Positions 36,069 through 45,193 of a stretch of DNA of 64,000 bases are shown here, piece by piece (position 1 is the stretch's first letter; each line of letters opens with the position of its first letter). The notes under the pieces were generated by a model that saw nothing but the letters and a program-made list of their open reading frames with translations, was not told the origin of the DNA and searched no databases. A program made the position numbers and the translations under genes. The stretch covers positions 1 through 64,000 of the forward strand of contig CAKUBE010000003.1 in assembly GCA_934636715.1 (NCBI GenBank), in the 5' to 3' direction. The stretch is from an uncultured Arachnia sp. (GTDB taxonomy: Bacteria; Actinomycetota; Actinomycetes; Propionibacteriales; Propionibacteriaceae).

Positions 36069-39000
36069 GTGCGGCCTCCATCATCAGCGTGGTGGTTTCG
36101 GTCTCGGAGAGGCCGTCGGCGATCGACATCGCCTGCACGGCCATGACGCGGGCATAGTCGCGCGGCTCGACCTTGGTGAACCGCAGCGCCAGCTCCTCGT
36201 CGGACAGCTGGAGCAGGCCGTCGGCGACCAGCGAACCGGTCTCGTCGCGATGCTCCTCCATCAACTCCCGGATGCGGGCGATGTCGCCGGCCTCCGGGGT
36301 GACGGGGTCTGCCAGCTCCGTGTTGATGCGCAGCGGGTTGAGGTCGAGCACCCACGCGACGCCACCGGACATGCCCGCCGCGAAGTTGCGGCCGGTGGGG
36401 CCGAGGACGAGCACCTCGCCACCGGTCATGTACTCGCAGCCATGGTCGCCCACGCCCTCGACGACCGCCGTCGCGCCCGAGTTGCGGACGCAGAACCGCT
36501 CGCCGACGACGCCGCGCAAGAACAGCTGCCCCGAGGTCGCGCCGTAGCCGATGACGTTGCCCGCCACGATCTGCTCCGCCGGGTCGAACGCGACATCCGG
36601 CGGCGGGGCGACGACGAGCCGGCCGCCGGAGAGGCCCTTGCCGAAGTAGTCGTTCGAGTCGCCGATCAGGCGCAGGGTGACGCCGCGGGGCAGGAACGCG
36701 CCGAAGCTCTGGCCGCCGGTGCCGGTGAGCGTGAACTCGATGGTGCCGGGCTCGAAGCCCGCGCCGTCGGTGGCCTTGGTCACCTCGTGGCCGAGGATGG
36801 TGCCGACGGTGCGGTCGACGTTGCGCACGGCGAGGCTGTGCCGCACTCGCTCGCCGGAGCGCAGCGCGGGCTCGGCCAGGCGGATCAGCTCGACGTCCAG
36901 CTTGGTGTCCAGGCCGTGGTCCTGCGTGGTCGTGCGGTGCAGCTCAGTGCCGGGCGGCGGGGCGATCTGCGTGAGGATCGGGGCGAGGTCGAGGCCCTGA
37001 GTCTTCCAGTGGCCGACGGCGTCGCTCACGTCGAGCATGTCGACGCGGCCGACCGCCTCCTCGAGCGTGCGGAAGCCCAGCTGGGCCAGCAGCTCGCGCA
37101 CCTCCTCGGCGATGAACATGAAGAAGTTGACGACGTGATCCGGGTCGCCGTGGAACTTGCCGCGCAGCTCGGGGTTCTGCGTCGCCACGCCCACCGGGCA
37201 GGTGTCCTTGTGGCAGACGCGCATCATGATGCAGCCGGAGACGACCAACGGCGCCGTCGCGAAGCCGAACTCCTCGGCGCCCAGCAACGCGGCGATCAGC
37301 ACGTCGCGGCCGGTCTTGAGCTGGCCGTCGCACTGCACGACGATGCGGTCGCGCAGGCCGTTCAGCAGCAGCGTCTGCTGGGTCTCGGCGAGGCCCAGTT
37401 CCCACGGCGCGCCCGCGTGCTTGAGCGAGGTCAGCGGCGCCGCGCCGGTGCCGCCGTCATGGCCGGAGATCAGCACGACGTCGGCCTTCGCCTTGCTCAC
37501 GCCCGCCGCGACGGTGCCGACGCCGACCTCGGAGACGAGCTTGACGTGCACGCGCGCCGAGGTGTTGGCGCACTTCAGGTCGTGGATCAGCTGCTTCAGG
37601 TCCTCGATCGAGTAGATGTCGTGGTGCGGCGGCGGGGAGATCAGGCCGACGCCGGGCGTCGAGTGCCGCGTCCTCGCCACCCACGGGTAGACCTTCGGGC
37701 CGGGCAGCTGGCCGCCCTCGCCGGGCTTCGCGCCCTGGGCCATCTTGATCTGCAGGTCGGTGGCGTAGGTGAGGTACTCCGACGTCACGCCGAACCGGCC
37801 GGAGGCGACCTGCTTGATCGCCGAGCGGCGCTGCGGGTCGTGCAGGCGCTCCGGGTCCTCGCCGCCCTCACCGGTGTTCGACTTGCCGCCGATCCGGTTC
37901 ATGGCGACCGCCAGCGTCTGGTGGGCCTCCATCGAGATCGAGCCGTAGCTCATCGCGCCCGTGGAGAACCGCTTGACGATCTCGCTGGCCGGCTCCACCT
38001 CGTCGATGCCGATGGGTTCGCGCTCCTCGAACCGCATCAGGGAGCGCAGCGTCATGATCCGCGACGAGTTGTCGTTGACCAGCGCCGTGTACTTCTTGAA
38101 CGCGGCGTAGTCGCCGGTCTGCGTCGAGTGCTGGAGGCGGAACACCGTCTCCGGATCGAACAGGTGCGGCTCGCCCTCACGGCGCCACTGGTACTCGCCG
38201 CCGACCAGCAGGTCGCGGTGCGCGAGCGGGATGCCGCTTGCCGGGTAGGCCTGCAGGTGACGGGACGTGATCTCGTCGGCCAACTGGTCGAGCGTCAGGC
38301 CGCCGAGCCGGCTGGAGGTGCCGGTGAAGTAGCGGTCGACGACGTCCTGGCTGAGGCCGATGCACTCGAAGATCTGCGCGCCGCTGTACGACGCGACGGT
38401 CGAGACGCCCATCTTGCTCATCACCTTCAGCACGCCCTTGCTGAGCGCCTTGGCGACGTTGTAGATGGCCTGCTCCGGCGTGACCTCGACGTACATCTCG
38501 CGCCGGGCCAGGTCCTCCGCGGTCTCGAACACCAGGTACGGGTTGACGGCGGCCGCGCCGTAGCCGAGCAGCAGCGCGACGTGGTGCACCTCGCGGACGT
38601 CGCCGGCCTCGACGACGATCCCCACCTGGGTACGGGTCTTCTCGCGGACCAGGTGGTGGTGCACCGCGGCGGTCAGCAGCAGCGACGGGATGGGCGCCAG
38701 CTCGGCGGTCGCATGGCGGTCGGAGAGCACGATGGCGCGCGCTCCCCCGCGGATCGCCGCCGAGACCTCCTGGCACAGCTCGTCGAGCTTCGCGGCGAGC
38801 GCGCGGCCGCCGCCGGCCACCTTGTAGAGGCCCTTGACGACGTGCGTCGCGTACCCGGGCAGCGAGCCGTCGCGGTTGAGCCGCACGATCTTGGCGAGCT
38901 GCTCCGAGTCGAGGATGGGCCTGCTCATCGTGATGACGCGGGCCGCCTCCGGCGCGGGCTCGAGCAGGTTGCGCTCCGGGCCGATCTGCGTGGTGAGGCT

Positions 39001-40590
39001 CGTCACGAGCTCCTCGCGGATGGCGTCCAGCGGCGGGTTCGTGACCTGCGCGAACAGCTGCTTGAAGTAGTCGAAGATCAGCCGGGGCCGCTTCGACAGC
39101 ACCGCGATGGGCGAGTCGGTTCCCATGGAGCCGATCGCCTCGGTGCCGGTGTTGGCCATCGGCGCGACGATCTGGCGCAGCTCCTCGTGCGTGAACCCGA
39201 AGGTCTGCTGCCGGCGCGTGACCGACGCGTGGGAGTGGACGACGTGCGCCCGGCCCGGCAGGCTGTCGAGCTCGATCTTGTTGTCGGACACCCAGCGCTC
39301 GTACGGGTGCTCGGCGGCGAGCGCGCCCTTCACGTCGTCGTCGGAGAGGATGCGGTGCTGTTCGAGGTCGAGCAGCAGCATCCGGCCGGGCTGCAGCCGG
39401 CCCTTGCGGACGACGTCGGCGGGATCGATCGGAAGGACGCCCGCCTCGGAGGCGAACACGACGAGGCCGTCGGCGGTCTCCCAGTAGCGGCCGGGGCGCA
39501 GCCCGTTGCGGTCGAGGCAGGCGCCGATGATCGCGCCGTCGGTGAACGTCATGCAGGCGGGGCCGTCCCAGGGCTCCATGATCGTCGCGTGGAACTCGTA
39601 GAACGCGCGGCGCGCCGGATCCATCTCGGCGTGGCTCTCCCACGCCTCCGGGATCATCATGAGGACCGCGTGCGGCAGCGACCGGCCGCCGAGGTGCAGC
39701 AGTTCGAGCACCTCGTCGAAGGACGCCGAGTCGGAGCCGTCGGGCGAGCAGATCGGGAACAGCTTCTCCATCGATCCGGGGAACTTGTCGGAGGTCAGCA
39801 GCGCCTCGCGCGCCCGCATCCAGTTGCGGTTGCCGCGGACGGTGTTGATCTCGCCGTTGTGCGCGATCATCCGGTACGGGTGCGCCAGCTCCCACGCGGG
39901 GAAGGTGTTGGTGGAGAACCGCGAGTGGACGAGCGCCAGCGCGGAGGCGATCCGCTCGTCGTGCAGCTCGGGGAAGACCTCCTCGAGCTGCGCGGTGGTG
40001 AGCATGCCCTTGTAGACGATGGTCCGCGCGGACAGCGAGGCGAAGTACACCCCCGCCTCATGCTGGGCGCGACGACGCAGCACGAACGTGTAGCGGTCGA
40101 GGTCGATGCCGGCCTGGCCCTCACGTCCGGCGACGATCAGCTGCTCGAAGTGCGGCATCGCGCCGATGGAGATCGGCGAGAGCGTGCTCGTCTCGACGGG
40201 AACCTCGCGCCACGCGAGCACGTCCAGGTCGACCTCGTCCGCGATCCGCGCGAGCTGCTCCTTCACCCGGGCGCGATCCGCCTCGTCGGTGGGAAGGAAC
40301 GCGAGGCCCGCGGCGTACTCTCCCGCGTCGGGGAGCCGGACGTCGACGACATCGCGCAGGAACGCGTCGGGGATCTGGAACAGGATGCCCGCGCCGTCGC
40401 CGGCGGCCTCGTCCGCGCCGGTCGCGCCGCGGTGGTCGAGGTTGCGCAGGGCCTCGAGGCCCTGCTCGACGATCGAATGCCGGGCCACGCCGTCGAGCTG
40501 GGCCACGAAGGCCACGCCGCACGCGTCATGCTCGTACAACGGGTCGTACAAACCGATCTTCTCGCGATGCGGGAAAACGCTCGTCGCCAT
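36061..40590 (-). CDS. gltB: glutamate synthase large subunit
   Basis: Alpha subunit of GOGAT: uses glutamine and 2-oxoglutarate to make two glutamates. In 1509 residues it has an N-terminal class II amidotransferase domain whose nucleophile Cys24 (EHDACGVAF) would be freed by removal of a 23-residue propeptide. Then come the central domain, the FMN barrel ([27 protein letters not shown]), the 3Fe-4S cysteine motif ([19 protein letters not shown]) and the C-terminal beta-helix ([13 protein letters not shown]). Start ATG 40590 follows a GAGGAGGT ribosome-binding site; a longer in-frame ORF reads through the promoter. Confidence 0.97.
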   Translation of the reverse strand: MATSVFPHREKIGLYDPLYEHDACGVAFVAQLDGVARHSIVEQGLEALRNLDHRGATGADEAAGDGAGILFQIPDAFLRDVVDVRLPDAGEYAAGLAFLPTDEADRARVKEQLARIADEVDLDVLAWREVPVETSTLSPISIGAMPHFEQLIVAGREGQAGIDLDRYTFVLRRRAQHEAGVYFASLSARTIVYKGMLTTAQLEEVFPELHDERIASALALVHSRFSTNTFPAWELAHPYRMIAHNGEINTVRGNRNWMRAREALLTSDKFPGSMEKLFPICSPDGSDSASFDEVLELLHLGGRSLPHAVLMMIPEAWESHAEMDPARRAFYEFHATIMEPWDGPACMTFTDGAIIGACLDRNGLRPGRYWETADGLVVFASEAGVLPIDPADVVRKGRLQPGRMLLLDLEQHRILSDDDVKGALAAEHPYERWVSDNKIELDSLPGRAHVVHSHASVTRRQQTFGFTHEELRQIVAPMANTGTEAIGSMGTDSPIAVLSKRPRLIFDYFKQLFAQVTNPPLDAIREELVTSLTTQIGPERNLLEPAPEAARVITMSRPILDSEQLAKIVRLNRDGSLPGYATHVVKGLYKVAGGGRALAAKLDELCQEVSAAIRGGARAIVLSDRHATAELAPIPSLLLTAAVHHHLVREKTRTQVGIVVEAGDVREVHHVALLLGYGAAAVNPYLVFETAEDLARREMYVEVTPEQAIYNVAKALSKGVLKVMSKMGVSTVASYSGAQIFECIGLSQDVVDRYFTGTSSRLGGLTLDQLADEITSRHLQAYPASGIPLAHRDLLVGGEYQWRREGEPHLFDPETVFRLQHSTQTGDYAAFKKYTALVNDNSSRIMTLRSLMRFEEREPIGIDEVEPASEIVKRFSTGAMSYGSISMEAHQTLAVAMNRIGGKSNTGEGGEDPERLHDPQRRSAIKQVASGRFGVTSEYLTYATDLQIKMAQGAKPGEGGQLPGPKVYPWVARTRHSTPGVGLISPPPHHDIYSIEDLKQLIHDLKCANTSARVHVKLVSEVGVGTVAAGVSKAKADVVLISGHDGGTGAAPLTSLKHAGAPWELGLAETQQTLLLNGLRDRIVVQCDGQLKTGRDVLIAALLGAEEFGFATAPLVVSGCIMMRVCHKDTCPVGVATQNPELRGKFHGDPDHVVNFFMFIAEEVRELLAQLGFRTLEEAVGRVDMLDVSDAVGHWKTQGLDLAPILTQIAPPPGTELHRTTTQDHGLDTKLDVELIRLAEPALRSGERVRHSLAVRNVDRTVGTILGHEVTKATDGAGFEPGTIEFTLTGTGGQSFGAFLPRGVTLRLIGDSNDYFGKGLSGGRLVVAPPPDVAFDPAEQIVAGNVIGYGATSGQLFLRGVVGERFCVRNSGATAVVEGVGDHGCEYMTGGEVLVLGPTGRNFAAGMSGGVAWVLDLNPLRINTELADPVTPEAGDIARIRELMEEHRDETGSLVADGLLQLSDEELALRFTKVEPRDYARVMAVQAMSIADGLSETETTTLMMEAAHG

Positions 40591-40716
40591 GCTGCATGAC
40601 CTCCTCGACTCCATACCTGTTGCGCCGACCGCAGAGCGGCGGCGGAGAAACAGTAGTTCGGTCGAACCACCCCTCCCGACCAGATCCGGGTTCGTACGAA
40701 AATCCTTCGCGAGATT

Positions 40717-40732
40717 GTTACGCAGCCGAAAC
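40717..40732. promoter_or_regulatory. GlnR box upstream of gltBD
   Basis: GTTAC-GCAGCC-GAAAC matches the GTnAC-n6-GAAAC consensus of the actinobacterial nitrogen regulator GlnR exactly. It lies 127 bp before the gltB start, in the 218-bp gap to the TetR gene. GlnR would tie gltBD to nitrogen supply. Confidence 0.75.
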
Positions 40733-40796
40733 ATGAGCCGGAGGGCTCCCCCGCCGGGTCCCGCCTACGCCTCTGGGAAGGAAGGATGCCCTAACT

Positions 40797-40813
40797 TGTA
40801 GGCGCGGCCTACA
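40797..40813. terminator. short stem-loop at the end of the tetR gene
   Basis: TGTAGGC and GCCTACA surround GCG and overlap the TetR stop codon. It could end the acetyltransferase-tetR transcript before the gltB promoter, although the stem is only 7 bp and has no T-run. Confidence 0.35.
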
Positions 40814-41372
40814 CGGAGAGGCGTTCGACGGCGCGGCGGACCTCCGCGGGGTCGCGGCGTTCGACGTCGAGCGCGCGGTGAATGCTCAGTCCCTCGATGA
40901 GCGCGTCGAGGAGGCGCGCCGTCTCGGGGTCGAAGTGGCGCCCCAGCGCCGCCCTGCTGCGCGCCATCCAGCCCGCGGTGATGTCGCGGTAGGCGGCCTC
41001 GCGGGCCGCGAGCGTGTACAGCTCGTGCGTGAGGACGAGGTCGCGCCGGTCGCCGAAGATGTCCTCCACGATGGCCGCGACGACGGCGTCGCGCGCTGAC
41101 TGGATATCGGTGGCCTCTGCCAGTCGGCGCTCGAAGGTGTCGGCCACCCCGTCGGCGAACCGGGTGAAGGCCTCGCGGAGCAGCTCGTCCATGCCCGCGA
41201 AGTGGTAGCTCATGGAGCCGAGCGGCACGTCCGCGCGCGCGGCGATCCGACGGTGCGAGGCGCCCGCGACCCCGACGTCGGCGATCACGTCGAGGCAGGC
41301 GTCGACGATCCGGTCGCGGCGTCCTGGGTCGGTGCGCCGCGTGCGACGGGTCGCGTCAGCGGTCGTCGTCAT
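40809..41372 (-). CDS. TetR-family transcriptional regulator
   Basis: A 187-residue regulator: N-terminal helix-turn-helix (RDRIVDACLDVIADVGVAGA, then HRRIAARADVPLGSMSYHF) and an all-helical ligand domain. It overlaps the end of the acetyltransferase gene by 17 nt, so the two form an operon divergent from the MFS gene. It probably represses that gene through the palindrome at 41972 in answer to the exported compound. Confidence 0.93.
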   Translation of the reverse strand: MTTTADATRRTRRTDPGRRDRIVDACLDVIADVGVAGASHRRIAARADVPLGSMSYHFAGMDELLREAFTRFADGVADTFERRLAEATDIQSARDAVVAAIVEDIFGDRRDLVLTHELYTLAAREAAYRDITAGWMARSRAALGRHFDPETARLLDALIEGLSIHRALDVERRDPAEVRRAVERLSV

Positions 41373-41952
41373 CGTCGATCTCCCGGATCACTCGGGCCGG
41401 GTTGCCCACCGCGACGACGTTGGCAGGGATGTCCTTGGTCACCACCGAGCCCGCGCCGATCACGCTGTTGTCGCCGATGGTCACGCCGGGGCACACGATC
41501 ACGCCGCCGCCGAGCCACACATTGCGCCCGAGCGTGATCGGCAGCGCGGCCTCGAGCTTGTCGCGGCGGGGCTCGATGGCGATCGGGTGCGTCGGCGTGA
41601 GGAGCTGCACGTTGGGGCCGAGGAGGCAGTCGTCGCCGATGGTGATCGCCGCCACGTCGAGGGCCATCAGGTTGTAGTTGACGAAGACCCGGTCGCCGAG
41701 GGAGATGTTCTCGCCGTAGTCGACGAACAGCGGCGGCTTGACGTAGGCGCCCTCCCCGAGGCGCCCGACGAGCTGAGCGAGCAGGTCGCGGGCGGCGGGG
41801 TCGCCGTCGGTCTCCGCTCGGTGGTAGGCGTCGGCCAGCCGGACGGCGCGCTGCGCGATCCGGCCGCTCTCCGGGTCGTCGGCGATGTAGAGGTCGCCGG
41901 CGAGCATGCGCTCGCGGTTGGTGCGCGGGTCGCCCGCGAAGTAGTCCTTCAT
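41356..41952 (-). CDS. maltose/galactoside O-acetyltransferase-type hexapeptide transferase
   Basis: A 198-residue left-handed beta-helix acetyltransferase of the Maa/LacA group. An N-terminal helical cap (MKDYFAGDPRTNRERMLAGD) is followed by hexapeptide repeats (ENISLGDRVFVNYNLMALD, ITIGDDCLLGPNVQ), the catalytic-His region TPTHPIAIEPRR, and WLGGGVIVCPGVTIGDNSVIGAGSVVTKDIP. The natural acceptor sugar is not certain. It is co-transcribed with tetR. Confidence 0.92.
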   Translation of the reverse strand: MKDYFAGDPRTNRERMLAGDLYIADDPESGRIAQRAVRLADAYHRAETDGDPAARDLLAQLVGRLGEGAYVKPPLFVDYGENISLGDRVFVNYNLMALDVAAITIGDDCLLGPNVQLLTPTHPIAIEPRRDKLEAALPITLGRNVWLGGGVIVCPGVTIGDNSVIGAGSVVTKDIPANVVAVGNPARVIREIDDDDDR

Positions 41953-41971
41953 GGGGCCACCATAGCCGCTA

Positions 41972-41989
41972 TATGGACGTACGTACATA
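41972..41989. promoter_or_regulatory. TetR-type operator between maa-like and MFS genes
   Basis: TATGGACGT and ACGTACATA form an 18-bp palindrome with one mismatch pair. It sits in the 58-bp divergent promoter region, where one dimer could control both directions. Confidence 0.65.
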
Positions 41990-42010
41990 CAGCGTGTAGC
42001 GTTTCCACTC

Positions 42011-43210
42011 GTGTACTCCCTCCTTCTCGCGATCATCTACCTCGCGTTCATCAGCCTCGGGCTCCCCGACTCGCTCGTCGGTTCCGGCTGGCCCGTGATG
42101 CACGCCGACCTCGGCGTGCCGCTGTCCTTCGCCGGCATCCTGACCATGATCATCGCGGCCGGCACGATCGTGTCCAGCCTGCAGTCGGACCGGCTGACGA
42201 GGCGGTTCGGTGCCGGGCTGGTGACCGCCGTCAGCGTCGGCATGACCGCGCTGGCGCTGCTCGGGTTCTCGTTCTCGGGCTCGTTCTGGCTGCTGCTGGT
42301 CTGGGCCGTCCCCTACGGCCTGGGCGCCGGCGCCGTCGACGCCGCTCTGAACAACTACGTGGCGCTGCACTACTCGTCGAAGCACATGAGTTGGCTGCAT
42401 TGCTTCTGGGGCGTCGGCGCGTCGATCAGCCCGTTCATCATGAGCCATGCGCTCACCGACGGCCTGGGCTGGGCCGGCGGCTACCGCATCGTCGGCGTGA
42501 TCCAGGTGGTCCTCGTCGCGCTGCTGTTCCTGACCTTGCCGCTGTGGGGCAAGGTCAACCGGGCGCACCCGGAGCACGCGCCGGAGAGCGCCGACGGTGA
42601 ACCGGCCAAGCCCCTCGGCCTCGTGGGGACGCTGCGCCTGCCCGGCGCGCCGATGCTGCTGATCGCCTTCTTCGGCTACTGCGCGCTCGAGGGCACCTTC
42701 ATCCTGTGGTCGGCCACGTTCCTGGTCCAGGAGCGCGCGGTCGCGCCCGCGACGGCGGCGGCGTTCGCCTCGCTGTACCTGCTCGGCATCACCGCCGGCC
42801 GCTTCCTCGGCGGCTTCGTCGCGGACCGCCTGGGCGACCGCCAGCTGATCCGGATCGGCATCGCGAGGGTCGCTTTCGGCGTCGTGCTCATCGCGCTGCC
42901 GCTGGAGAACGACGTCCCCGCGCTCGCCGGCCTCGTCATCGCCGGCCTCGGCAGCGCCCCGGTCTACCCGGCCATCATCCACTCGACGCCCACCAACTTC
43001 GGCCGGGAGAACTCCCAGGCCGTGATCGGCATCCAGATGGCCAGCGCCTACCTGGGCATGACCTTGATGCCCCCGCTGTTCGGCGCCCTCTCCGGCTGGC
43101 TCGGCCTGTGGCTGTTCCCGCTCTACACCGCGGCGCTGGTCGCGCTGATGCTGGTCATGTCCGAGTGGCTCAACCGCATCGTCGCCCGCAGGCACCTCGT
43201 CTCGGTCTAG
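42011..43210 (+). CDS. MFS transporter
   Basis: A 399-residue major facilitator protein with about 12 hydrophobic segments. A loop after helix 2 (SDRLTRRFGAG) and its half-repeat (ADRLGDRQLIRIG) match the MFS D-R-x-G-R signature. The N-terminus YSLLLAIIYLAFISLGLPDS resembles FucP/sugar-type MFS members. It starts at GTG 42011 with no visible ribosome-binding site, so the message may be leaderless. Divergent from maa-tetR; likely the target of that TetR. Confidence 0.93.
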   Translation: MYSLLLAIIYLAFISLGLPDSLVGSGWPVMHADLGVPLSFAGILTMIIAAGTIVSSLQSDRLTRRFGAGLVTAVSVGMTALALLGFSFSGSFWLLLVWAVPYGLGAGAVDAALNNYVALHYSSKHMSWLHCFWGVGASISPFIMSHALTDGLGWAGGYRIVGVIQVVLVALLFLTLPLWGKVNRAHPEHAPESADGEPAKPLGLVGTLRLPGAPMLLIAFFGYCALEGTFILWSATFLVQERAVAPATAAAFASLYLLGITAGRFLGGFVADRLGDRQLIRIGIARVAFGVVLIALPLENDVPALAGLVIAGLGSAPVYPAIIHSTPTNFGRENSQAVIGIQMASAYLGMTLMPPLFGALSGWLGLWLFPLYTAALVALMLVMSEWLNRIVARRHLVSV

Positions 43211-43239
43211 TCGAGCAGGTGGAGTCCCGCCGCACGTTA

Positions 43240-43318
43240 CCGTGGCAGCTTCCGTTCGATCCCGCCTGCTGAGCCGGTTACCTTGGCGGTTTCCGTCAGT
43301 ATGCTGACGGAAACCGCC
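43240..43318. repeat. 70-bp repeat with extended palindrome, copy B
   Basis: The first 70 bases align without gaps with copy A (25624-25693). Here the palindrome is extended: arm GGCGGTTTCCGTCAG (43285-43299), spacer TATG, and the exact inverted arm (43304-43318). It lies between the MFS gene and a truncated HAD gene. Confidence 0.85.
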
Positions 43319-43369
43319 GTGCAAACCCCGATTCCGACGTCGACTGCACGAAACCCGCCACGTTGACCG

Positions 43370-43810
43370 ATGAACCCCGCGGCGTCGCACGTACCTCAGC
43401 AGTACTACAGGCTCGATGCGTGGTCCCTGACGGAGGGCGTCGAGGACGCTCTCCGACGCACCCGCGATGCCGGCTTCCGAAACATCATTCTCAGTAACCA
43501 CGCGCCCGAACTGCCCAGATTGGTGCGCTCCCTCGGACTCACCGAATGGGTGGAACGAACGATCGCCAGCGCCGGCGTCGGTGCCGAGAAGCCGAACCCC
43601 GCGATCTTCAGACACTCGATCGAGGCCGCAGACGCGGACGTCCGCACCTCGTGGATGGTCGGCGACAACCCGATAGCGGACATCCAGGGCGCCCGCACCG
43701 CCGGGCTCCGGGCCATCCTCATCGGCGGCTCCGCCCCGGACACCGGCGGACTGACAGTCACCGCGGCCGTCAATCGAATCCTTCGGCTCAGTCGCGCCAG
43801 CCAGGTCTGA
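43370..43810 (+). pseudogene. HAD-superfamily hydrolase lacking its N-terminus
   Basis: The 146-residue frame has HAD motif II (NIILSNHAPELP), the motif III lysine (GAEKPNPAIF) and motif IV (WMVGDNPIADIQGA), but no motif I DxDxT nucleophile upstream. Its first residues (MNPAASHVPQQYYRLDAWSL) replace the missing core. No ribosome-binding site precedes the ATG. It is best read as a 5'-truncated gene, perhaps cut when the neighbouring repeat or toxin fragments were moved. Confidence 0.75.
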
Positions 43811-43833
43811 ACCGCCGCCCATTGACGGAGTGC

Positions 43834-44007
43834 TTAAGCAGACACTCGATCCCGCCAGTAGCCCGGGGCGCGCTTGTCATGGGCAAGTGCGACGACCACG
43901 AGTTCCTCTGGCAACGCCAGATACACCAGCCGGTACGGAAAGCTCGAGACGCGAAGCGACCTGACGACCGGAATGCTGGCCCATCCTGGCCAGACCGCGC
44001 CCGTCAC
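43834..44007 (-). pseudogene. C-terminal half of a ParE/RelE-type toxin
   Basis: A 57-residue ORF, GTG to TAA. VRSLRVSSFPYRLVYLALPE and ELVVVALAHDKRAPGYWRDR are the C-terminal strands of the ParE/RelE fold, which normally has 90-100 residues; the first half (two helices and first strand) is missing. Its GTG overlaps the stop of the antitoxin fragment (GTGA), so the operon order is preserved. Probably inactive. Confidence 0.75.
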
Positions 44008-44147
44008 CGGGACCTCGCGGCTCTATCTGCCGCGAGTTGGGCCCGAACGTCGTCCCTCGAAACCGTCTGCACGCGGCCGCTCAGGATGTCCTCCACTCGC
44101 GAGTCGATCTCTGCGGTCCAAGCCAGATGAACCCTGCCCGCTGTCAT
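44004..44147 (-). pseudogene. C-terminal part of an addiction-module antitoxin
   Basis: A 47-residue ORF: WTAEIDSRVEDILSGRVQTV followed by SRDDVRAQLAADRAA matches the conserved tail of addiction-module antitoxins that pair with ParE/RelE toxins (usual length about 75). An in-frame stop lies 4 codons before the ATG, so the DNA-binding N-terminus is lost. With the toxin half it forms a decayed module, where both genes have lost their 5' ends. Confidence 0.65.
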
Positions 44148-44433
44148 GGCCGCAGTCTACGCTCCCACCAGATTCGACGCGGTGGTCCTCGATGCCGACG
44201 CAAGCCCGCCCACCCGCCTACACATCAGCCACGTGTGTCCGCAACGAGGAGGGTGCGAGCGGCAACGCCATCGCCCGATCGGATGGCCTACTGGGGGCAC
44301 CCGGAGTTTCGACGCACAACAGCCCCGATCCTGCCCTGTAGGGCACAGGGGTCCCACCTGTGCGCCAAAAATCCGGTGAGCTCGGGTACACGCACCTCCG
44401 ATCGGTGGCCCAGCTGGTCTTTCAGCCAACCAA
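44148..44433. other. gene-free stretch in the scrambled region
   Basis: No convincing gene. A plus-strand start at 44146 encodes RFDAVVLDADAS, which faintly recalls HAD motif I, but the frame continues as composition-driven sequence. A small hairpin-like segment GCCCTGTAGGGCACAGG lies near 44332. Most of the rest is featureless up to repeat R6. Confidence 0.5.
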
Positions 44434-44587
44434 CGCTTCGACACGCGCCGCGTCGCTGCGCTCCTTCGGCGCGGCTCAACGGGCGGGTGTCGGCCCAACG
44501 AGCAGCGAGCCTGGCCGCTCAACCGGCGCGTGGCGGCTCGACGGGCGCCTGGCGGCTCGACGGGCGCGTGGCGGCTCAGCGAGCGAT
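44434..44587 (+). repeat. REP-like repeat copy R6 with 19-bp tandem arm
   Basis: Starts GCTTCGACACGCG; the first arm ends CGGCTCAACGGGCG. Then come four 19-bp units at 44512, 44531, 44550 and 44569 of the type TGGCGGCTCGACGGGCGCG. The last unit includes the SCO1 stop codon: the TGA lies in the arm (CGCTGAGCCGCC). Confidence 0.8.
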
Positions 44588-45193
44588 GAGGCGGGTGAAG
44601 TCTTCCTTCAGGTCGTTGATCGAAGCCTGGTTCCACAGCACCGTCAGCTTTCGGTCCTCGCCGAAGCCGAGGACGTAGCTGCCGTGGTTGACCTCGTAGC
44701 CGCCGCTCGGCAACTGCTTACCCTCGGAGATGTCGATGCCCAGGCTGAGCGCCGCCGGCTTGATCTCCTCCAGGTCGCCGGTCAGGCCGACGAAGGACTC
44801 GTCGACCCTCGCCAGGTACTCCTTCAGCGCCTCCGGGGTGTCGCGGGCCGGATCGGTGGTGACCAGGATCAGGGTCACGTCGTCGACGATGTCCGCGGGC
44901 AGGCGGCGCTTCGCCGTCGCCATGTCGGCCATGATGCCCGGGCAGACATCCGGGCAGTTGGTGTAGCCGAAGAACAGCGCGACCGCCTTCGTCGTGGGGT
45001 CCGTCGCCAGGTTGTACGGGTTGCCGTGCTGGTCGGTGAGCGTGACGTCAGGCAGCGGTGCGCCGCCGTCCTCCAGGTGGGTGCCGTGCCAGTCGCTGGT
45101 GGGGATGACGGCCACCAGGCCGTCGTTGTCCGGGCCGCACGCGGCCACGAGGCCGAGCGCGCCCAGCCCCAGCAGCGTGCGGCGACGGATCAC
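44576..45193 (-). CDS. SCO1/SenC-family lipoprotein
   Basis: Copper metallochaperone or thiol protein for cytochrome oxidase assembly, outside the membrane. In 205 residues: signal peptide with lipobox LVAAC (Cys19), thioredoxin-like fold, copper ligands Cys80 and Cys84 (GYTNCPDVCPGIM) and His170 (YEVNHGSYV). It starts at GTG 45193, overlapping the trpA stop by 4 nt, so it ends the trp transcript. Its 3' end is built into repeat R6. Confidence 0.93.
   Translation of the reverse strand: MIRRRTLLGLGALGLVAACGPDNDGLVAVIPTSDWHGTHLEDGGAPLPDVTLTDQHGNPYNLATDPTTKAVALFFGYTNCPDVCPGIMADMATAKRRLPADIVDDVTLILVTTDPARDTPEALKEYLARVDESFVGLTGDLEEIKPAALSLGIDISEGKQLPSGGYEVNHGSYVLGFGEDRKLTVLWNQASINDLKEDFTRLIAR

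Noticed and set aside
40591..40716. Riboswitch in the gltB leader
   Set aside because: No known glutamine or other riboswitch core could be recognised; the GlnR box explains the region better.
44146..44379. Plus-strand fragment RFDAVVLDADAS as the missing HAD motif I
   Set aside because: Only a few residues match, it lies downstream of the truncated HAD gene, and the frame soon becomes non-coding in appearance.
44330..44400. Possible similarity between 44330-44400 and 62460-62560 (both contain a CTGTG..GCAC hairpin-like stretch and CGGGCTC-like words)
   Set aside because: The matches are short and scattered; I could not align them convincingly by eye.
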